A DNA stretch of 17,713 nucleotides from Deltaproteobacteria bacterium (GTDB taxonomy: Bacteria > Myxococcota_A > JAADFL01), in contig JAADFL010000152.1 in assembly GCA_013152945.1 (NCBI GenBank), positions 1-17,713 on the forward strand, read 5' to 3'. A model generated the notes under the pieces. It was not told the origin of the DNA. It worked only from the letters and a program-made list of their open reading frames with translations, and did no database searches. The translations under genes and the position numbers were made by a program. Positions within the stretch are counted from its first letter, which is position 1, and every line of letters begins with the position of its first letter. This document shows positions 14,646 through 17,713 of the stretch, piece by piece.

Positions 14646-16004
14646 TTACTTACCTTCAAGCAACTTTCTCGATGCAGCCATGACTTGAGTATAAAGATCG
14701 GCCGACACCCTTGCGGTCTGTTCATACGAATAACCAGGATCCACACATTGCTTCAGGTTCAGAGCATAGCCCAGCTCATCGTTGGTCGTCGACACCACGA
14801 ACCTATGTTTGGCATTCATGAAGCCCTTGATTTCACGCCCAACCTCCGGAGGCAACTCTGCCGGGGCCATGATAAACTGGGCTCCTCCTATTTCGAGCAG
14901 ATTGACTTCCGTCAATATGCTTCCCCCCACTGTGGGCCTATCGATGACTCCGGTGCCGAGAAGAAAACGGGCTGCCGGAAGGTTCAACGCCAGTGATACT
15001 TCCTGCCTCTGGTAGAATACATCCGTGCCTCCTGCAGGATCGCCCTTGTGCCTGATTGCATTTACTGCAATATCCGCAACATCCTCTCCAAGCTGACGCA
15101 TGAATTCTATCCTGTCTTCCACCGGAGTGTCCCGCGGGATATCCGGTGTCACCATGGCGCCCAGGGCTCCTGGCAGAAAGAACGCGAGTCCGCCCAGTGC
15201 GTCTTCCACGCGCGCCCTTAATATGCCGGGATAGTCTGCCGACAACAAGGTATTGTTCTGCCAAAGTGTTTCAGGATGACAACCGAAGTTGACAAGAGTC
15301 GCTATGGTGCCGCCTTCCAGGTTTTCTATTTTCACGACCCCTACCGTCCTGTCCCAGTTTTCAGGGTCGTGTTCGTTGAAGCACAGGCCCCTGGCCGGCG
15401 CCTTGCCCTCGGCCACTACTATCCTGGCAAGTTCGGCATGCTCAACTGCTCTTGTCAGCGCGGAATCTATCTTGCCGGCTACCCAGTCAAGGTATTCCGC
15501 ATCCACCCCGGATTTGACAGGCAGCAGGTACAAGGCCCAGTAGCCCCACAAGCCCATGAAATCGGGTCCGTCGTGGTCGTGACTCGCAACGACCGCCAGG
15601 GGCATGTCAGGGCTCATGGAAAGTCTCCGCCTCAGTCTCCAAACCCAGGCATCGTTTACCCCGGCTGTGTCGATGGTGACTATCACCGCCGCATGGCCGC
15701 CCTTGTTCAGGTACAGGACCCTTGCTTCTATCGGGTCCAACATTCCGGTGCTGCGGCGATTCGGTCCGAAACCGGCTATGAACGTTCCCCTGCGAAGAGG
15801 AGTAATCACTGCTGACGCAGCCCCTGCGTAGAGCAGATTCTTTCCACTGTCCTGCGCTGCCGTGACTGCGCGATCGAACGGAGTCTTCATCCATGATTTC
15901 GCGGGCAGGTCGTTGGAATTGTGTGCAATCGGCACGGAGCGGCAAGAAATTACAGTCAGGCATGCCGACGACATCGCCAACAGATAAAATACCGTTCGCA
16001 TCAT
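14646..16004 (-). CDS. Lipoprotein of the neutral ceramidase N-terminal family
   Basis: This 452-residue protein has a signal peptide and a cysteine at 21 in a VISC lipobox. From residue 58 it follows the neutral/alkaline ceramidase N-terminal fold: AGAASAVITP, then GFGPNR, 'PIEARVLYL', the zinc-site motif SHDHDGPD (141-148), GCHPETLW (241-248) and NDELGYAL (408-415). Characterised ceramidases are longer, carry a C-terminal immunoglobulin-like domain and use a Ser in a DVSPN motif; here that place reads MVTPD with Thr286. Ceramide hydrolysis is therefore uncertain, and another amide or ester substrate is likely. The zinc ligands suggest it is catalytic. GGGG lies seven bases before the first of two adjacent ATG codons. 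The gene is divergent from the membrane protein gene and convergent with aminopeptidase P. Confidence 0.88.
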   Translation of the reverse strand: MMRTVFYLLAMSSACLTVISCRSVPIAHNSNDLPAKSWMKTPFDRAVTAAQDSGKNLLYAGAASAVITPLRRGTFIAGFGPNRRSTGMLDPIEARVLYLNKGGHAAVIVTIDTAGVNDAWVWRLRRRLSMSPDMPLAVVASHDHDGPDFMGLWGYWALYLLPVKSGVDAEYLDWVAGKIDSALTRAVEHAELARIVVAEGKAPARGLCFNEHDPENWDRTVGVVKIENLEGGTIATLVNFGCHPETLWQNNTLLSADYPGILRARVEDALGGLAFFLPGALGAMVTPDIPRDTPVEDRIEFMRQLGEDVADIAVNAIRHKGDPAGGTDVFYQRQEVSLALNLPAARFLLGTGVIDRPTVGGSILTEVNLLEIGGAQFIMAPAELPPEVGREIKGFMNAKHRFVVSTTNDELGYALNLKQCVDPGYSYEQTARVSADLYTQVMAASRKLLEGK

Positions 16005-16070
16005 TTTTTAACCCCTTTGTCAGCCTTTGCTCCAAACAGCGGCAGGAAGTCTATCTTGTAGAGAGCCATC

Positions 16071-16086
16071 ATGCAACAAATTGCAT
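16071..16086. promoter_or_regulatory. Inverted repeat ATGCAA-N4-TTGCAT
   Basis: Perfect 6-bp arms are separated by CAAA, placed in the 111-bp gap between the divergent ceramidase-like and membrane protein genes. The size and position suit an operator for one or both genes. I see no convincing promoter boxes near it. Confidence 0.4.
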
Positions 16087-16101
16087 ACCTGCTTAACAGG
16101 T
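16087..16101. promoter_or_regulatory. Inverted repeat ACCTG-N5-CAGGT
   Basis: Perfect 5-bp arms directly abut the preceding inverted repeat and end 14 bases before the ATG of the membrane protein gene. It could be a second operator or an mRNA hairpin reducing initiation, since the ribosome site of that gene is weak. Confidence 0.3.
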
Positions 16102-16115
16102 GGTAGCCTCCGGAC

Positions 16116-17713
16116 ATGACCGGTGGCGGCAACCGTACAGGCACGTTGCCTGTTTTTATCAGGAGGATCACCAGGAATCCCTGGGGAACCGGAAAGCCTT
16201 ACGGCAAGCGCGCTTCATTGTTCTGGCTGTTGTTCATAGTCTGCGGCCTTGTCGGAGCAATGCCGTTTTTCGTGCCGGATTACCTGCCTCTGCAGGACCT
16301 GGCCGCAAATCTAAGCTACTCGGTTGTAATCCATTTTCACAATGTTCCCGGAAATCCGTACGACCGATTGTACCAAGTCGGCGGTTTTTTCCTGCCAAAC
16401 GGCATGGCCCTGTACCTTGTGAGTTGGTTGGCGAATTTCATGCCCTTCCTGGACGCCGCCAGGCTGCTCTTGGCATCCACTGCTTTTTTGCTCCCACTGT
16501 CCCTGCTCGCCTTGTTGAGGATTTCGAACAAGAGTCCCTGGTGGTCGTTCCTGGCTTTCTCCCTGGTTCTCAACTACCCGACGGCATGCGGATATTTTCC
16601 GTTCTCAATGTCGATTCCGGTGTTGATCTTTGCCTTGGCCCTTTCAGGTTCCTATTTCAGACATCCCACATGGGCCAAGGGAATCAGCCTGGCATTACTT
16701 TCTTGGCTGGTTTTCTGGGCACATGCACAAGCATTCTTGTACCTGGGCTTGTTGTTGATTGTTCCCGGTCTCATGTTCATTCACAGGCCGAGGGCTTTCC
16801 TTGTCAGGTTCATTGTGTTCATTCCTTCGCTTATACTGGCCTTGCATTGGGCCGGTGTTCAGTTTGCGGCTACTGTCCACGATCCCGGTACATTGGCCAT
16901 GGTCCAGGGGCACAATCTCGGCGCGATTTGGCTCAGTCCCTTCAAGTTATTGAGTTCACTGCCTGACCATACCTTGCAGCGCTTCAGTGGTCTTGGAGAT
17001 GAACTGACGTTCACGGTGTTGCTGTTTGGCGGAGTTATTTCTGCTGCCTTCTATTTCAAGTCGTTAATCATGGAGGGCGGCCTCGACTTTGAAAAAATTT
17101 TTCCAGGCTTGTTGTTCATTACATCGTTCGTGCTTTTTCTGTCGCTTCCTTACACGCTTCGCATACACACAGGCGTCAACACCAGGATGGCGCCCATCAT
17201 GTTTTTAACTGCTGCCGGGCTGGGTGGCATACCCCGCTCAAAAATCGCAAGAAGAGCGGTTTTCGCAATCATAATGTTCACCGGCATTACCTTTGGTATT
17301 TTCGCTTCCGATAAGTACGCGGAGTTCCAGGCCCGGGAGGTGGGAAATTTCGTGCAATTGATCAAGACACTGCCCAAGGGCTCAAGCCTGGCATACCTGG
17401 ACATGGATGACGGCTCCAGCCGAATAGTGGAATCCGGCAAGGGCGTATTCTGGCATGCAGCGGCATACCATTTCTTCTTGAACCAGGGCATTGCCTTCAG
17501 CCATTTTCACAGGTATTTCGGCAGGCAGGTACAATACAGACCGGGCAAGGCATTGAAGGAGCCCAAGCCCCCTCTACCCTACTTCCTAGCCTCTCCGGCA
17601 TGCAGCCAGTATGAATTTCTCCTGATAAAAACTCCTGCTCCTATAAAAACCCGCTTCCTTCCCGGGCTTGAATTCATGGGAGATACAAAGACATTCAGCC
17701 TGTGGAAGATAAG
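16116..17713 (+). CDS. Polytopic membrane protein, GT-C glycosyltransferase-like (3' end beyond window)
   Basis: The frame starting at ATG 16116 stays open for 532 codons to the end of the window. An in-frame TAG at 16104 makes this the first possible start. The product has a basic N-terminus, then about ten hydrophobic segments between residues 34 and 400, and a soluble C-terminal region from about 400. Near residue 55 it reads PDYLPLQDLAANLSY, and after the following loop 'LPNGMALYLVSWL'. This layout resembles membrane glycosyltransferase-like (GT-C) proteins, whose first periplasmic loop usually has a PL-x-D-x-x-x-H motif, but the histidine is replaced by Asn65. A histidine-rich HFH segment is at 73-75. 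It may transfer sugars to envelope lipids, or be a non-enzymatic relative. There is no strong ribosome site. An overlapping open frame from 16100 to 16966 is a shadow with a much less membrane-like composition. Confidence 0.82.
   Translation, partial: MTGGGNRTGTLPVFIRRITRNPWGTGKPYGKRASLFWLLFIVCGLVGAMPFFVPDYLPLQDLAANLSYSVVIHFHNVPGNPYDRLYQVGGFFLPNGMALYLVSWLANFMPFLDAARLLLASTAFLLPLSLLALLRISNKSPWWSFLAFSLVLNYPTACGYFPFSMSIPVLIFALALSGSYFRHPTWAKGISLALLSWLVFWAHAQAFLYLGLLLIVPGLMFIHRPRAFLVRFIVFIPSLILALHWAGVQFAATVHDPGTLAMVQGHNLGAIWLSPFKLLSSLPDHTLQRFSGLGDELTFTVLLFGGVISAAFYFKSLIMEGGLDFEKIFPGLLFITSFVLFLSLPYTLRIHTGVNTRMAPIMFLTAAGLGGIPRSKIARRAVFAIIMFTGITFGIFASDKYAEFQAREVGNFVQLIKTLPKGSSLAYLDMDDGSSRIVESGKGVFWHAAAYHFFLNQGIAFSHFHRYFGRQVQYRPGKALKEPKPPLPYFLASPACSQYEFLLIKTPAPIKTRFLPGLEFMGDTKTFSLWKI

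Noticed and set aside
16100-16966. 288-codon open frame overlapping the membrane protein
   Set aside because: It is in another frame of the same strand, stops early and has no recognisable domain. The frame from 16116 is open for 532 codons and encodes regular membrane helices.

Overview
The window looks like chromosomal DNA from a Gram-negative bacterium of the delta-proteobacterial or Myxococcota type. This is inference. It rests on several Sec/lipobox lipoproteins, a very large cysteine-rich lipoprotein with MopE-like and eight-cysteine modules, sigma-54-type promoters, moderate GC and mostly AGGAGG-type ribosome sites. I see no rRNA, tRNA, CRISPR array, insertion sequence or phage gene.

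Layout. (a) 1-1719, plus strand: a regulatory-looking leader with a 12-bp palindrome, a short tandem repeat and a candidate 31-codon upstream ORF. It precedes a single-chain fusion of S-adenosylmethionine decarboxylase (SpeD) and spermidine synthase (SpeE). (b) 1793-9199, minus strand, read right to left: a 7TM-GAF sensor histidine kinase, a 143-residue protein of unknown function, a SIR2 NAD-dependent deacylase and a carbamate kinase. After a 117-bp gap with a good -35 box come two translationally coupled lipoproteins (LPP20-like; helical repeat plus C2-like). (c) 9304-12354, minus strand: a 1016-residue lipoprotein with about 120 cysteines. It is built from 14 copies of a C-x5-C-x5-C knot interleaved with antistasin-like, Kazal-like, MopE-like and eight-cysteine modules. 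(d) 12355-12794: a 440-bp divergent regulatory region. (e) 12795-14582, plus strand: an aminopeptidase P of the long XPNPEP1 type. (f) 14646-16004, minus strand: a lipoprotein of the neutral ceramidase N-terminal family. (g) 16116 to the window end, plus strand: a polytopic membrane protein resembling GT-C glycosyltransferases, cut off by the window edge.

The most interesting region is the junction of (c) and (e). Both divergent genes have a GG-N10-GC sigma-54-type promoter at a sensible distance from their start. The interval between them carries repeated TGTAGAC motifs that could bind an activator. The pair would place a secreted, probably protease-inhibitor-like lipoprotein and a proline-specific aminopeptidase under shared sigma-54 control. 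The second most interesting region is the speDE leader, where a 31-codon ORF with a strong ribosome site sits just before a polyamine biosynthesis gene. In region (b), the SIR2 and carbamate kinase genes lie together without arginine deiminase genes nearby, downstream of a kinase that has no response regulator in the window.
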